Shown one piece after another: positions 9,885-22,434 of a DNA stretch of 64,000 nt (positions within the stretch are counted from its first letter, which is position 1; every line of letters starts with the position of its first letter). The stretch is from Mortierella alpina (lineage: Eukaryota > Mortierellomycota > Mortierellomycetes > Mortierellales > Mortierellaceae), in assembly GCA_029449245.1 (NCBI GenBank), contig JANATF010000003.1, positions 3,534,001-3,598,000 of the forward strand. The letters run 5' to 3'. The position numbers and the translations under genes are program-made. Below the pieces are notes generated by a model. The model had not been told where the DNA came from. It saw nothing but the letters and a program-made list of their open reading frames with translations, and searched no databases.

Positions 9885-10781
9885 ATGTCGATCAAAATGT
9901 ACATCGCACTCCGGCCACTGCGCTTTACAATAGGCCTGCTCTCCCTAGTCAACTTCATGATCCTGGCCACAGCACTCCGCTTCAGTGAGCGGCAGAACGA
10001 CTTCATGGACTTTCAGCAACTCATCATCAACGGCTGCCTCTTCATCGCCTGTATCTACTCGTTCTTTGGCCGCGCAACGTGGTCGCCCACCTACCGCCTC
10101 ACCATGATCTGGATCATCTCGGTCTTATCCCTCATCTACTCTATCTCTCTTGTCGTCAAGATTGAAAACCACGGCGGCTGCTCCAGTACCTACTTTACAG
10201 GGCTCCTCTATCGCTGCAGGATGCAGTACGTCATATCCGGCATCGAGCTGTTTTGGACGGTGGCCTTACTGGCTGAGGGCTTGATCACCTACCGCCAGAG
10301 CAGGGACCAGGAATGGCAGGACCAGATCCGCATGGAGGAGGAGGCTCAGGTTCAGGCGAATGCAGTGCACTATCAGCCGGATCTTTCGCTCTATGGGCCT
10401 AACGGTGGTCCTAGACCACGTCGTGAAGGGAATGGCGGCGACGGATTCGCTCACGTAGGCCCTAGTGCCTTGGAAATGGAGCCCCTGCCGGTTTATATGC
10501 CCAGAGCAAACAAGGACCAACCACAGATTATTGACCTGGCCAACCTGGGAGGTCAGCAGCAACAGCAGCAAAGTGAGGAACCAACGCCGACCTATCATGC
10601 TCCGCCTACTACTCCTCCACCAGCAGCATACGCCTCTGGGTCGAATACAGTCTTGCCGTCATCGAGTGCGTCTTCCTCCGCAGGGCAGCCATTGGGAGCA
10701 AGTAACAACCCAGGCAGCGCAGCGCCAGCGCCAGCATCCATCCCTTTGCCGACATCAGGCCCTCCTTCGTATATACCTTGA
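9885..10781 (+). CDS. Four-helix membrane protein with Pro/Gln-rich PY tail
   Basis: Single exon, 298 residues. Hydrophobic helices near residues 13-32, 46-63, 73-91 and 115-135; the loop before helix 4 has two Cys (GGC and YRC), which could pair. A cytosolic tail of about 160 residues begins with a charged helix (RQSRDQEWQDQ) and becomes low-complexity, with a Q run, PLPVY near residue 203, TPTY, and GPPSY at the very C-terminus. The LPxY and PPxY motifs are ligands for Rsp5-type WW domains. The helix-loop pattern also matches the broken gene at 6475 (-). I do not know a named family. Confidence 0.75.
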   Translation: MSIKMYIALRPLRFTIGLLSLVNFMILATALRFSERQNDFMDFQQLIINGCLFIACIYSFFGRATWSPTYRLTMIWIISVLSLIYSISLVVKIENHGGCSSTYFTGLLYRCRMQYVISGIELFWTVALLAEGLITYRQSRDQEWQDQIRMEEEAQVQANAVHYQPDLSLYGPNGGPRPRREGNGGDGFAHVGPSALEMEPLPVYMPRANKDQPQIIDLANLGGQQQQQQSEEPTPTYHAPPTTPPPAAYASGSNTVLPSSSASSSAGQPLGASNNPGSAAPAPASIPLPTSGPPSYIP

Positions 10782-11237
10782 GGGTGTATGGTACGACTAG
10801 TATTCTGCTATTTCCAACATCTTAAAAAGCCTTCGAAATGAATGAAATAGAAGAGAGGTCCTGTGTTTTTTTAAAGCTGTGCACGTTTGTATGAATCATG
10901 ATAAATTACACGATGCCCATCGGGATAACGAAGAGCCCACGAGCATAAGTTGAACAAGCATAATAACAACACCGCACGGCCCAGGCTTAGAGGCCTGTTA
11001 TTTTCAGGGACCTGGCGTGCGAGGTGCATGTGTTCGTGGGGGAGGTCGAGGACGTGCACAAGAACGCGGTGCATAACCTATCAATCTCGGACTTCTTGGT
11101 ACGTTGGGCGTTCGCCTCGCCCAAGGAGCGTTAAGTCACGTGTTTGGATCCTTTTGAAGGCCAATGCCTTCTGTCTTCATCCAGCGACTTTGACCTCGAC
11201 CCTACACACCTTCCCTTACACAAGAATAGAGTCTGGC
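10782..11237. other. Intergenic region upstream of GPI11
   Basis: Holds the 3' end of the preceding gene and the promoter of the PIG-F gene. No gene seen; an open frame crosses it but lacks coding character. Confidence 0.5.
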
Positions 11238-12296
11238 ATGCAGCGGACAAGGCATCAAGGACAGGACAAGGACAAGATGGTCGCCGCAGCTGTCGCTCCC
11301 TCATACCCATTATTAAAGATGACGCTCGTGGCATCGACCAACCTTGTCGTGGCCTACGCGACCTTGACATGGATTCCAGCGTTACTCATGAGCTACAGTG
11401 GCGACGATGCACAAAGCAGCAATGGAAAAGGCAGCAGCAGCAGCAGCAATGAGACACTCAGTAACAACAACAGCAACGTCGTCAGTACACTTCCTTCTCT
11501 TTCCTGGACTCTAGTGGCGCTCTTCATCATTCAGACAGTGCTAGGGTTGATCCAATGGCAACTGAGCTCATCTCAAAAGACAAATGCCAACAAACCCTCA
11601 GCTCCCTCGTCACTCTTCAGCGTCCTCAACACATCCATGGTGATTGGCGCTGTTGGGTCATTGATCTGCCACATATTCGCGGTCCTGTTTGGCGCAGGGG
11701 TAGTTCAGTGAGTGTCCTTGACTTTCAGGCTTGGCGCCCATTGCAGCATGTAGCTTGGTGGCACTCACACCTTGCACCTTTTTGGTTGTGTTGTTTTGTA
11801 GGCAAGCCAAGGAAACGAGTCAATTGTCGTCCTATCTTTCGCTCTTGACCTTCTACCCAGCATCTTTTGTGCTGGGGACAGATGTTGCGAGCTGGCTCAG
11901 GATCTTTATTCACAGCAGGTATGTCCACAGTAAGAGGGTGCCGTGTCCTTGCTGCTGTGCATTCCGTTTGTTCTATCCCACTCCTCAGGCTGATATGTGG
12001 ATGCTCTGCCGATCACTATTTTTAGCCCGCGGACGTACACTGAGGCAGCGTTCTACTGTCAAGGGATGATGGCCATTTTTGGAGCTTGGCTAGGATCGAT
12101 TGTGATTCCGCTGGATTGGGATCGACCGTGGCAGGCATGGCCTGTGCCCTGTGTGCTGGGCGCATTCCTGTTTTACTGCATTGGAACCTTGGTTGGGTTT
12201 GTGGTAGGTGTCGTGATGCGTCAACGGGCAGCAAGGAAAGAGTTTGGCGTCGCCGCCAAAGCTGGCAAGCAGAGGAGGAAGCACAAGACTGGGTGA
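11238..12296 (+). CDS. GPI11: PIG-F / Gpi11, GPI-anchor ethanolamine-phosphate transferase subunit
   Basis: ER membrane protein that stabilises the ethanolamine-phosphate transferases (Gpi7/PIG-G and Gpi13/PIG-O) in the late steps of GPI-anchor synthesis. Exons 11238-11707, 11802-11918, 12026-12296; introns 94 and 107 nt with GTGAGT/GTAG and GTATGT/TTAG ends; total 285 residues, close to the family size. Family signatures: [10 protein letters not shown], then [20 protein letters not shown] followed by [13 protein letters not shown] and a C-terminal pair of helices. A basic tail (RKHKTG) suits ER retention. The ATG at 11238 is the first in frame; 11277 is an alternative start. A Ser/Asn-rich luminal loop (about residues 55-85) appears species-specific. 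Confidence 0.92.
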
Positions 12297-13157
12297 ACTG
12301 AGGGACAGGCGAATCGAGCGGATGGATGAGATGGATTCAATACAAACAGCATCGTGTTCTTGAGCTCATTTTGGCGTGTCGTCGAGGTTGTGTTGCAAGA
12401 TGTCTGTGGTCAACGAACAGTGTGACCACAATCAAAAAAAGGGGTGATCATGGCACCCATGCATGATGCACGGGCATGGGCACGAGTGATCCTTTCCTCA
12501 TTGCTTGCCACTGTCCCACTGTTCTCTGCTTCTTGCGCCCTCGACCTGCGCGCAGTCCACCGCGCTGTTGCAACCGAGCCATTCTTTGAGACAGGCCGGC
12601 TTGCCAAGCTCAGTTTTTTTATGTAAATTCTTCGCCATCACAATCATGTGAGCTGTCTCTTCCCTCAACCCGCTTCATCCTTTCTTTTTGCATTCCGCCC
12701 AGCATCATTCCATCCAGTCGCGCCAGCACTGTCGCCTCACCACACACATAAACCCTCTCTGCCTCCCGCCGTCCGTCATCTCTACACTACACCCACCCAA
12801 GAGCAGCCCATACAGCTCGAGTCCACTTTGCACAGTGTCAGCCTCTGCATTCTCTCTTGACCAGCTGTCACAAGTTCGGGAACCAGGAACCAGGAACCAG
12901 GAACAGGAACCAAGGACCGACATTGAACCTCCCGATCAGATTCGCCCTCGACAGCAAGAAAAACGCCCCACAAAGTCCTGCAACGGCACCAGGGGGTGAC
13001 AACCAGGCATCAAAGCGTCGACGACTGAACTATAGAACGTTACGGCAAGGAGGGTTCGTCGTCTCGTTCACCTGTACGCCAGGCTTGAACCAGCACTCTC
13101 GCTCAACCATCGTCTCTCCACTAGTTCTTTACAGTAACTCACTCGCAGTACTCGATT
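12297..13157. other. Intergenic region upstream of the kinesin gene
   Basis: C/T-rich stretches at 12650-12850 and a short minisatellite at 12879-12912 are the only structure; no gene supported. Confidence 0.5.
12879..12912 (+). repeat. Short minisatellite, unit GGAACCA
   Basis: About five consecutive near-perfect copies of a 6-7 bp unit in the kinesin 5' region. Confidence 0.8.
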
Positions 13158-16100
13158 ATGAGCAAAGGCGGCAACATCAAAGTTGTGGTCCGATGTCGGC
13201 CACTGAACACCCGAGGTAATGCAACCTCCAACCACGGCTCAGCGGAGAGCGACTCATGGGTTCGGGTAGCAGGGCGCTGACAGTTTTTGACCTCCTTCCT
13301 TTCATTGCCTCTAGAGATTGCCAAAAAGGCAGAGTGCATCATTCACATGGACGGTGACATGACGACCATCTCCAAACCTGAAGGACCGGACGGAACCGGC
13401 GGCGGGTCAAAGTCCTTCTCGTTCGATCACTCATATTGGTCGTTTGACAAGTCAGATCCAAATTATGCAGGGCAACAACGGCTGTACGAGGATTTGGGTG
13501 TCGAGCTGCTGAATCACTCCTTCAATGGGTACAACACCTGCATCGTGGCCTGTAAGTCTGGGCGAGGCGCCGTAAAGGAGCATTTCCTTTTTTTTTTTAT
13601 TACAGAAAGACTCGTCGTCGTAAGATTAACAACAACTCGGTGCTTTATTAGATGGACAGACTGGAAGCGGCAAGTCATATTCCATGGTGAGTCAATAGAA
13701 GAGTGGACGACGGGTGTTGTGTCAGTCAGCCTTTGAGGGCAACTTCTGTAGGATGACATGATGTCCAAAAAGTGCATGTGGTTTTCGTAGCAACATGCTT
13801 AGTATCTATCTCACCTCATATCACCTATAGATGGGATACGGCGAAGACCGTGGCATTATACCCCTTTCCTGCCACGAGCTCTTTCGACGCATCGAGGCCA
13901 ACAAGGATCCAACGCTGAGCTACAGGGTCGAGGTTTCGTACATGGAAATCTACTGCGAGAGAGTGCGAGATCTGTTGAATCCCAAGAACAAGGGCCATCT
14001 CAAAGTACGCGAGCATCCATCCCTAGGACCCTATGTCGAGGATCTCTCAAAGCTTATGGTCACTTCCTTCCAGGACATTGAAAACTTGATGGATGAGGGA
14101 AACAAGGTACCACACAATGCCCATTTTTTTCATATAAAGAAACACTGTGTCCTGAGGAGCGAATCAATTCTGACGGTCGATTGTTGATATCAATGTTTAG
14201 GCTCGAACAGTAGCGGCGACGAATATGAACGAGACGTCGAGTCGGTCCCATGCAGTGTTTACGGTCCTGCTGACCCAAAAACGATATGATATTGAGACCA
14301 AGCTGGACACTGAAAAAGTCTCGAGAATCTGGTACGTGCTAAAGCTCGTCTTTCTGACATCATTGCCAGCTTGCGTGAGATGTTTTTCTGACAGTATGAA
14401 TTCTATTTGCACCATTTTTGCCATGTTCAACCAGCCTTGTGGACCTTGCTGGAAGCGAACGCGCCAACTCTACGGGAGCAACAGGAGCACGTCTCAAGGA
14501 GGGCGCCAACATTAACAAGTCGCTCACGACACTAGGCAAGGTCATCTCAGCTTTAGCCGATGCATCCAGTTCACCAGTACCAAGGAAAGGGGCAAAAAAG
14601 CCAGCCGAAACATTTGTGCCCTACCGAGACTCTGTCTTGACGTGGTTACTGAAGGACTGTCTCGGAGGGAATTCAAAAACGACCATCATTGCAGCGTTGT
14701 CTCCCGCAGATGTAAACTACGACGAGACATTGAGTACACTGCGTTATGCAGATCAAGCCAAGAGGATCAAGAACAAGGCAGTCGTCAATGAGGATCCCAA
14801 CGCCAAATTGATCAGAGAGCTGAAGGAGGAGCTGCTGGATTTGCGATCGAAATTGGGCGTCTATGACCCAGCGCAGGCAGGTCCTGACCTGAAGGCACCC
14901 GACACGATGGTAACCATCGTGGATCTCCATGGTAACTCGAGAGTCCTAACCAAGGAACAGCTCCAGGATGAGGTCCAGGCATCGGAGAAGATTATGGCCG
15001 AGCTCAACGAGACATGGGAAGAGAAGCTGAGAAAAACTCAAGAAATTCAGCAGGAGCGGGAACGCACGCTGGAAGAGCTGGGTATCTCGGTCGAGAAGGG
15101 ACATATTGGAGTTCATACCCCAAAGAAGATGCCCCATCTTGTGAATCTGAACGAAGATCCGCTGATGTCAGAGTGTCTTGTGTATCAACTCAAACCAGGA
15201 AAAACGCAGGTGGGACGCTTAGAGTCCTCCATCCCTGCAGATATCCGACTCTCGGGAACCAACATCCACGACCAGCATTGTCATTTCGAGAACATCAACT
15301 CCACTGTCACCTTGTACCCGGGCAAGTCATCCATGACCATGGTTAATGGATTGCGGATCAACAAACCAAAGAGACTCCGGTCGGGATTTCGTGTCATCCT
15401 GGGCGATTACCACGTTTTTCGCTTTAATCACCCGGAGGAAGTTCGGCGGGAAAGGGACCTACAACAGCAGGGCACTTCTTCAGCAAGCATAATATCTTCA
15501 CCTGCCTCAAAACCGACGCAACAGCAACCTGGATCCAATAGCATGGAGGACGACCGTCCAGAGGACAGACCGGATTCCCCGATTTCATCAGCTTCAGTCA
15601 TGTCAGAGTTTGTTGACTGGAACTACGCGCGCAAGGAAGCCGTCATCCACGCACACATGCTCTCAGACTCCAACATCAACCAGCTAAAGGACCAGGACCT
15701 TGATGCCTTACTTGACAACATCGCAAAGATCCGGTATATGCGCAAAAGCGTTCGCTCCGACAGTCGCGCAGGGTCAAATTTTGACGACGAAACAGAGTCG
15801 AGGTCCTCGAGAATGTCGGTTCTGGATCGGTGGCATGGCGATCACTCAGCACTAGAGGAGGATACTCGTGAAGGTCCTATTCCACCGCTCGAGTCGTCAG
15901 CACTGGCCCTCAAGGAGAAGCTACGGATCGCAGAGGAGGAAGTCCAGCAGATGAACCAACAGCGGCAAGAGTATGAATCCAAGATCCAGAACCTGTCAGC
16001 CATAGAAGCCAAATCGGATGAACTACTGGCTGAGAAAGCGCTTATGGAGGACAGACTACGCCAGGCCAAGGACGATCTACTGGCGAAACTGGAGGAGCAG

Positions 16101-18944
16101 CGGGAGGAATACGAGGAGAAAATGAAGCGCATGTCGTTAATGAGTATCGTTAGCAAAGCTAGCAGCCAACCACTGGACGAAGCCAAACTCAAAGGAAACT
16201 TGCTGCCGCTGTACTCGGATCATGAGCTGGAGTTGATTCAAAAGACGATTTTGCGGTGGAGGGAGCATAGGAAGATCCAAATGGCGGAGACGATTCTCAC
16301 GAATGCGGTCCTGGTCAAGGAGGCGAACATTATCAGTCGGGAGTTATCCAAGCAGGTCGTGTACCAGTTCACGGTCATTGAGTCAGGACCATTCGTGAAT
16401 CCGACTTCACATTGGGAGAGCACCTCGGGACTTTCGCAATTTAACACGGACGAAGACACGGCGCTCTACAACTGCAAACGACCATGCGTAGGCATCAAGG
16501 TCATCGATCATAAGAGCAATGCAATATACGTCTGGTCGCTGGAGAAGCTCAAGTTGAGGCTGCACCGGATGCGGAACCTGTACAGCTTCGTGGATAGGCC
16601 GCAGTACCGTCAACACTTTAATATGGAGGATCCGTTTTACGAATCACCGGCGCCGAGATTCAGTTTCATCGGAAGCGCTTCGATCTCGCTCAGGAGTTTG
16701 TTGCGGATGCAGTTCAGCGAGTCGGTTTTGCCGATTTTGTGCAGGACGACGGGTCAGACTCTCGGCCGAGCAAGGATTGCTCTCACACCACTAAATCATC
16801 ATGGAGCCTCAAGTCCAGCAGCGACACCGGCCACTCCTCTTTCCACCCTTTCTGATTCTGAGGCAGGTGCTGTGGACCAGTTGAAGGAGGGTGATCAATT
16901 GCTTTTTGAGATCTCGCTCATATCAATCGAGGGACTGTCGGAGCAGCAATATACCCAGGTCCATGCACAGTTCCGACTCTCCAACTTCACTGGTGCAGCG
17001 AAGGATTCGGATTATCTCACAAATGGTTCCCTTCTTGGCTCCTCTCACCAACGGGGTGCCGTTGCCGACGACAAAATCTTTGCGACTGAACCTGTAGCCG
17101 GCTTTGAGAATGATACTATCTTTTTCGGATTCTCGCAGACCCTCTCAATGATTGCGACACCTCCTATCATGGATTCCCTGACGCACGGATCACTTCATTT
17201 CGAGATCTTTGGGGAGGCAAGCAATGCAACATTGGCCGCATGGGAGAAGTGGGATCTGGATCAGGAAACGCTTCATCAGGGTGCTCGACCATGTGATGCA
17301 CCGACTACGACACCACCCACAGTCCCTATTAACCGACATGGATCTTTACGCCACGCCCGTAGTCTGACCACGGGCAGTTCTGCCGGATCCTATGGCGAGC
17401 GACGAAATGAGGGTGAATTGATGACGGAGGAGCGTCATGATGTTCTGGCCCACGTCCAAGTCTGTGAGCAGGCGCCTTCGGGAGAGTATGTCCCCGTCAA
17501 GGTTCTCTCCAACTCGACTGTCGATTCAGGGACGTTTCAGCTCCGTCAGGGTCTCCAGCGGAGGATCGTCCTCTCGTTGTCGCATACCTCAGGTCGGCAA
17601 TTTCCTTGGAACAAGGTCTCGAACATCCGTTTGGGCAGAGTGCGGCTTCTTGACAACAAGGGGCGAATAGCAGAATCGCCTGTACGCGAGGACGTGGCAC
17701 TCAATATTGTTCCCGGACAGAAAGTCGACTATCCAACGGACGGTACAAGTGTTCTTGTCATCGAGGCTTCTTGGGATAGCTCGCTCCACGACTCTCTGTT
17801 TTTAAACAGGGTAACAGCTGTCAACACGCGCATTCTGTTGACATTGACTTGGTCTGTTGAAGCAGAGAGATGTCTGGACCCTGTTTGCTTTCGGATGGAC
17901 CTAGCGGCCCAGATCCAGGACCGGGAGAGTCGTGGGTCACCAATTTACACGCCTTACCGACTCGTACCTGCATTCTTCCAGCAGGCGACTCCAAGGGTGT
18001 TGAAGAAGGTCAGCGGATTATTTCTGTTGACTCTGCGACCGATTGTGGCCAAGAAGGCGTCCGAGTTATGGCGGTTGAATTCAGCAGGAAAGTATCTCCG
18101 AGGAGAGGGCTTCCTTGCTGGTGTTTGGCGGCCTAGAGGGGTTTCGCTTTTGAACGAATTCAGGACAACGGGCGATCGTATTCGCAGACGAGAGGCGGTT
18201 GAAAGGACTCGACAATGGCTGCAGTTGGAAAATGGTCTGGTCAAGCAGTTGGATGCCCAAAAGATGAGAGAGCAGGCTAACGAACAGAGCCAGCGGCAGG
18301 CGGATGCTATGGAAGAATGCAAGAGTCGTCAACTCTTGCAGAGAGTTCTTGACCTTTGGCTGCACAAGACTATTTCGTTGGATGAGGTCGTTATTAGCCA
18401 GGATCCACCACCGCTGGACACGGAAACGCCCGAGCTAGTCAAGACGCCCCGACCATCACCGCGGCTACAATCGGAGGTGACGCTGGTGACCAAGAGCGAC
18501 AACATCTCGAAGAAAGGGTATCTGTTCTACCCCGAGAACCGTTACGAGATCTGGGTCAAGCGTTGGTTTGTCATCCGTCGGCCGTACATGTATATCTATG
18601 CTCACTCTTCCGAGACGGATGAACTGGGGGCTGTTAACCTGACTCACGTCCGAGTCGATCACCAAAAGGATCTGGAGATCATGTTGGATGTAAGTCATAT
18701 ATCCTGCCATAGGGCTTTTTTTTTATTGCTCCCAGACGTGTAGTCTTTTTGCTTCGCAAGGGCGAAAGGAAAGGAAAGACTAAGTAACGTTCCCCTCGAC
18801 TTTAACTAGCGCCATCATGTGTTTACAATCTACACGACCAACAACGCGTACACGCTACAGGCACCTAGTCGCGACGAGATGTGTTCATGGTTGAACCATC
18901 TGGACCAGCACTTTGACGTCTCACAAATCCCTCGCAGCAAGTAA
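13158..18944 (+). CDS. Kinesin-3 motor (Unc-104/KIF1 type) with FHA and PH domains
   Basis: Plus-end microtubule motor that moves vesicles and endosomes. Seven exons: 13158-13215, 13315-13551, 13652-13686, 13831-14106, 14201-14331, 14435-18689, 18810-18944, total 1708 residues (KIF1A is about 1690). All introns (99, 100, 144, 94, 103, 120 nt) are GT-AG, and five fall inside the motor domain. Motor motifs: [10 protein letters not shown]-loop GQTGSGKS (encoded on the 35-nt third exon), NETSSRSHA (switch I), DLAGSERA (switch II), then [12 protein letters not shown] neck coil follows, then an FHA domain near residue 480 ([13 protein letters not shown]), coiled coils, the KIF1-type central region, and a C-terminal PH domain split by the last intron (KKGYLFYP...[12 protein letters not shown]...[18 protein letters not shown]). 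The PH domain binds membrane lipid on cargo. Nothing in the motor looks defective. Confidence 0.95.
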
Positions 18945-19190
18945 AAATACCCCCCTACTCTCCATTTGGATATGTAGATAATCAAGATGCCCCTCTACAG
19001 CTGCTACAGCTGCTGTAGCATCATTTCTCTATCCCCTCACCCTTTGCGTTTTCCGCTCAAAGTACCTCCTCCAGTGCGGACAGACGCGACTGTCTCTCTA
19101 TAGACCAAGCTGTAAAAGTAACATGAAAAATGAACAGATTCCCACCGCATGGCCCACATATAGGAAGGTGTATCGTCTACATGTGTTACT

Positions 19191-22100
19191 TTAATTCAGA
19201 ATAATGTTGAAGAGACGCACTGAATGGTCCACTCCTCCACTCGCGAGCTGTAACTTGGTCTTTAACCCAGTCTCATCCTGGGCCAATCTCCACGCAAGTC
19301 CGTTCACAGTCCCGACATGTGTCAACCTGATACGAAAGAGAAGGAGAAGAAGAAGAGGTAATTGTTGCTTCATGTTAGTCTCACTGGGCCACTTTCTCAA
19401 TTACTAAACCACCCGACTGCAATAAAAAGAGATGCAAGGGCTTGAGCTTACTCTCGTTTGATTTCTCCCAATGGAACCCAGATCTCTGACTGTTCTGGGA
19501 GCGCCTTGAACAAAAATATGCGCCCGTCCTCCAATCCAGCCGCAAGCACATGCTCGCCCTCGCGTCCAGGGACCTGGGGCGCAAACTCGACAGAGGTGAC
19601 CGCTTCGGGCAGTTTGAGAGCCGCAATGGCGGTCCATGCACCGTTCCTCTGACTCCAGACCTTGATGGTCTTGTCACGAGAACCTGTTGCGAACATAGCG
19701 TCGTCGTAGGACCAGGAGCAATCCCAGAGGATTCGCGCGTGTGCCTTATTGCTGGCGACCAGCTTGTAGGGATCTTCAGCTATATATATAGCAGTGTTGG
19801 TAAGAAGTGGAACATCAGCACTTGACACTTGGTAAAGTCATGAACCACTCTCATAATACTCTTCCTTCCTTGAAGTGTTTCTGTGCTTACCATTTGGATC
19901 CTCTACTCGTTCAAACAAACTCCACAGTCTGTCGCGAGAGATGCTCAACAAGTACTTGTCATTGTGTGAGAATAGAACCTTGGTGACTGTGAGGGTGTGG
20001 GATACCAAGGGCGTTGGCGTCTGCTTCCAAGTCTTGGCATCAAACAACCGGACCACGGCCTGATCGGGTGTATGTGCCCTGCAAGCCGATGCTACCCACC
20101 GACGCTCACCTTGATGGGACGCATCCACGCACATGAGCTCATATCCATGCCCAAACAACTTTTCGACTTCTGGCCAGAGCGTGTGCTGCAGCAGATGCTC
20201 CTCGAACGGGGGCTGGGTCATGGTTTCGACCAGCGATGTTGGCGTTGCGCCCGTTGAGACAAACGCCTGCTGTGATAGATAATCCTCCGACTCTTGAGCC
20301 TCCACCATCGATGCAATATCGTTCTCAAAGACGGCCTTGTTTGAAAGTCCAAGAGCTGGAAGATTAGCCCCCACAGGACGTGAGCTCTCATCCTCCAGAA
20401 GCGTAGCATCTCCTGTGAGTTGTGCCAAGGACCGAACAAAGGTCTGCGGGGCATCGAACACTCGAAGGACCTTCTCGTCCGATCCAGAGACAAACGTCCA
20501 CTTGTCCGAGAAGGCAATACATTGCGCATCATACCCATGAATCTGAGGGCGAGCAATCTCGTGCCATGTCGACACCGTGGCACCGGTCTGATTATCCAAG
20601 TGCTTCCAGGGCGCGTATAAGCGCGCGGTTTGATCGAGCGATACTGAGATCAGGTATGACTGAGTTGGGTCCCATGTCAAATCCTGAACAGAGGCGTAAT
20701 GTCCGCTGGCGGGGACCTGCGGCACCCAACGATCGCCAATCTCATTCCCTTCGTTCTTCCAGATATGGAAGGCACCATTGTATCCGTAGGCCAGAATCCA
20801 GCGCCCGTCCGGTCCGAACAGTCCTCCGTAGAATCCGATGGTGTTACCACCGACCTCACCGACCTGAGTGTTGTTCACCCAGACTCCTGTCAACTCGTCT
20901 GGCTTCCAGATCATCATGCTCTTATCAGTCGATGCTGAGAGCAGACTCATGGGTTGATGATATTTACCATCTAGCAGCATGGGTGGTTGCCAGTTGACAG
21001 TGTAGACCCAATCGTCATGTCCTAGAAGTAGTGCCTCGAAAATGACCGAGAATCGCTTCGTCGTTGAAGATTCCAAAGTCACGTCAATGATGTGTGCCTT
21101 TGTGCTGAGCTGTGTCCCTGACTTTGACCTGCAAAGGAATGTCATGTTGAAGAACGTGTCAACGAGACTATGGTGCAAGATAAAAGCAAATGTTGTACAA
21201 GCGGTAATGTCGTGCGGCATGCTTACATCTCCTCAAGGCTCTTGAGCATATCCTGCGTAAGGGTTGGGTCCGAGCCTGCAGATGTCGCCTCGGCCTGCGA
21301 TAGCGGGATGTCGTCAACAGCAGCTATTCTCCAAAGACGAATATACTTGTCCTGTGATCCTGAGGCCAGCAACAGATCGCCGTCCTGGAGTGTGTGATGA
21401 TGTGACGTGTTCTTGCCGTTGCTTTCACTGTCCAAGGTGGAAATACCGTCTTCCTTTGTGAATGTGGCAAAATCCAACGAACGCACCCAATTGTCGTGTC
21501 CCTGAAGCGAGAGCACTCTCTCAAACTTGATATACAATGTAAGTGGAGTGTTAGAGTTGAGCCCACTAAAATATCCAGCAGAAAGTTATTGGAAGTAGGA
21601 GTGCAAGAAAATGAGTACCTGCTTGGACTGCATCACGTAAATGCTGATCTTGTTGTCCGTGCTTCCGACAGCCATTACTGGAACGGTTGTGCTGGGCAGA
21701 TATGAGATGGCGATCGACTGCGCGTATTTTTTCCCGACTTGAATTGTCTGTATGCATGATACCTCATCTAACAATGTAAATGTTGTATTGTCAATATCAA
21801 CTGATGAAGCAAGTCAAAAGTCTTTCTGGATGCCTTCAGGCCATACATACCCTTCGTTTCATCCACTTCGGTGCGTTCCCAGATCTTGATCGTTCCATCA
21901 CCCGATCCAGTGGCAAACAGATCCCTGTCGGCGAGGATGGACTTTGCCCGGACAACACCGATTGTGACGACGGATCCAGTGTGGCCTTCCAATACTGCTG
22001 AGCAGATCCAGCTGTCGCCATGGCGCTTCCAGACCCTGGCAGTTTTATCTGCTGATCCAGAGATGGCGGCAACGTTTTTTTGGTCAAGCTCCTGGCCCCT

Positions 22101-22434
22101 GTTTAAGAATGCGACGCAGTTGACGCGGTTGCTATGGCCCTGGAGCGTCGCGTGCACTCCTCGTCGGGCAGAGTCCTACGATTTTTGTGCATTGGAGAGG
22201 AAAGGGATGGCATGAGTTGTCGCGCAATGTAAAAGTGGCAGGACAAGGACGCTTGGCAAGGCAAGCTACAATGCCAAAAGGAGGATTGAGCTGCTGGACA
22301 GGAGGCTTTACCATGGGGTAGTAGAATGCGACGGAGTGATGGGCGCCAAAGGCCGCCAGTCCGTCTGCGCCCCAAGCCAGTGCCTGCGTCAGTCTATTGC
22401 ATCCGACGCTAACGTGTTCCTGTGTTGCCTCCAT
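19191..22434 (-). CDS. ELP2: Elongator complex subunit Elp2 (WD40)
   Basis: Structural subunit of Elongator, needed for wobble-uridine modification of tRNA. Seven exons on the minus strand: 22434-22312, 22175-21851, 21767-21619, 21525-21227, 21128-19891, 19779-19452, 19326-19191, giving 865 residues in one frame (yeast 788, human about 826). Two WD40 propellers are evident: repeats such as GHSNRVNCVAFL, GSADKTARVW, GSGDGTIKIWE, GSQDKYIRLW, then LLSASTDKSMMIWKP, GHYASVQDLTWDP and FATGSRDKTIKVW near the end. The sequence SMMIWKP followed by GVW, and HGYDAQCIAF, are typical of Elp2. A run of Leu codons just before the last acceptor is intronic. The gene converges on the kinesin gene with 246 bp between stop codons. 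Confidence 0.93.

Noticed and set aside
9330-9988. Plus-strand Ser/Leu-only frames
   Set aside because: Translations of the CTCTCTCA microsatellite in three frames; they run into the true gene out of frame.
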